Source: Methanobacteriota archaeon (GTDB taxonomy: Archaea > Halobacteriota > Methanosarcinia > Methanosarcinales > Methanosarcinaceae). From it: a stretch of 6,064 nt of DNA. Location of the stretch: assembly GCA_030837265.1 (NCBI GenBank), contig JAUPKV010000632.1:1-6064 (forward strand), read 5' to 3'. A program made the position numbers and the translations under genes. Positions 5,859 to 6,064 of this stretch are shown in pieces. The notes under the pieces were generated by a model, which saw nothing but the letters and a program-made list of their open reading frames with translations, was not told the origin of the DNA and did not search any database. Every line of letters begins with the position of its first letter. The first letter of the stretch is position 1.

Positions 5859-6064
5859 TCTTTATAAATAATAAACGAGTGAACTTGAAGTAAAAAAATC
5901 ACAAAGTACAAAATCTCATTTAAATCATATCTTTGGGCCAAGGTTAAATAGTCAATCTTTTCATGAAAGCCCACTGGGATTATTTAAAGAATGCCAACTG
6001 TACTACCTATTAAGTATATAGAGAGTATATAGAAAACTAGATTTACAAATAATTTACCAGCTTT
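5859..6064. other. AT-rich end of the window, no identifiable gene
   Basis: I see no supported gene in this stretch. CTTTATAAATAATAA (5860-5874) is TATA-like, and an ATG at 5963 opens only 16 codons without a ribosome binding site. A short direct repeat near the end is listed separately. The stretch may be the leader or promoter region of a gene outside the window. Confidence 0.5.
6013..6033. repeat. Two copies of AGTATATAGA, period 11
   Basis: AGTATATAGA occurs at 6013-6022 and 6024-6033. The spacing is about one helical turn, so both copies face the same side of DNA. It contains TATATA and could belong to a promoter or a regulator site for a gene beyond the window; two short AT-rich copies may also be chance. 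Confidence 0.5.

Noticed and set aside
5963..6013. 16-codon open frame near the right edge
   Set aside because: It is very short, lacks a ribosome binding site and lies in AT-rich DNA; its sequence does not match the missing photolyase tail.

Overview
The window looks like a chromosomal segment of a methanogenic archaeon, most likely Methanosarcina or a close relative. The evidence is an archaeal aIF1 gene, an archaeal Nre-type DNA repair gene with a C-terminal PCNA-binding motif, AGGTG-type ribosome binding sites, TATA-like promoters, long AT-rich intergenic stretches, and a decayed photolyase whose remaining peptides resemble the Methanosarcina class II enzyme as I remember it. The genus is inferred from recalled protein similarity, not from a search.

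Left part (1-2201, + strand). A stand-alone gene for translation initiation factor aIF1 (112-420) ends before a T-rich terminator. It is followed by a two-gene unit: a small HTH protein with a C-terminal four-cysteine cluster (612-977), whose TGA stop directly abuts the ATG of nreA (978-2201). NreA has an N-terminal four-Cys zinc finger and a C-terminal PIP box, QTTLDHFF. The abutting stop and start suggest that the regulator and the repair factor are made together.

Middle part (2202-4941, + strand). A 709-base AT-rich gap holds no gene I can identify, only two short tandem duplications and one weak minus-strand open frame. Next is a second abutting pair: a AAA ATPase with a long N-terminal region I do not recognise (2911-4200) and a PhnP/COG1235-like metallo-beta-lactamase-fold hydrolase (4201-4941). 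A T-tract terminator follows.

Right part (4942-6064). This stretch contains small and broken genes. On the minus strand are a 63-residue four-cysteine protein (4997-5188) and a 70-residue acidic helical protein (5305-5516) interrupted by a single-base frameshift in an A6 run. On the plus strand, 5630-5858 is the remnant of a class II CPD photolyase gene. It keeps the start of the protein (WMSRDQR, DNWAL) joined directly to its far C-terminal part (ELDGR, GIAWSIGGVHDR), spread over three reading frames and with an in-frame TAG. The last ~200 bases hold no gene I can identify.

I found no CRISPR array, insertion sequence, tRNA or rRNA, and no convincing new defence system. The observations most worth following up are the photolyase remnant, the frameshifted small gene, the regulator-NreA coupling and the uncharacterised AAA/MBL pair.
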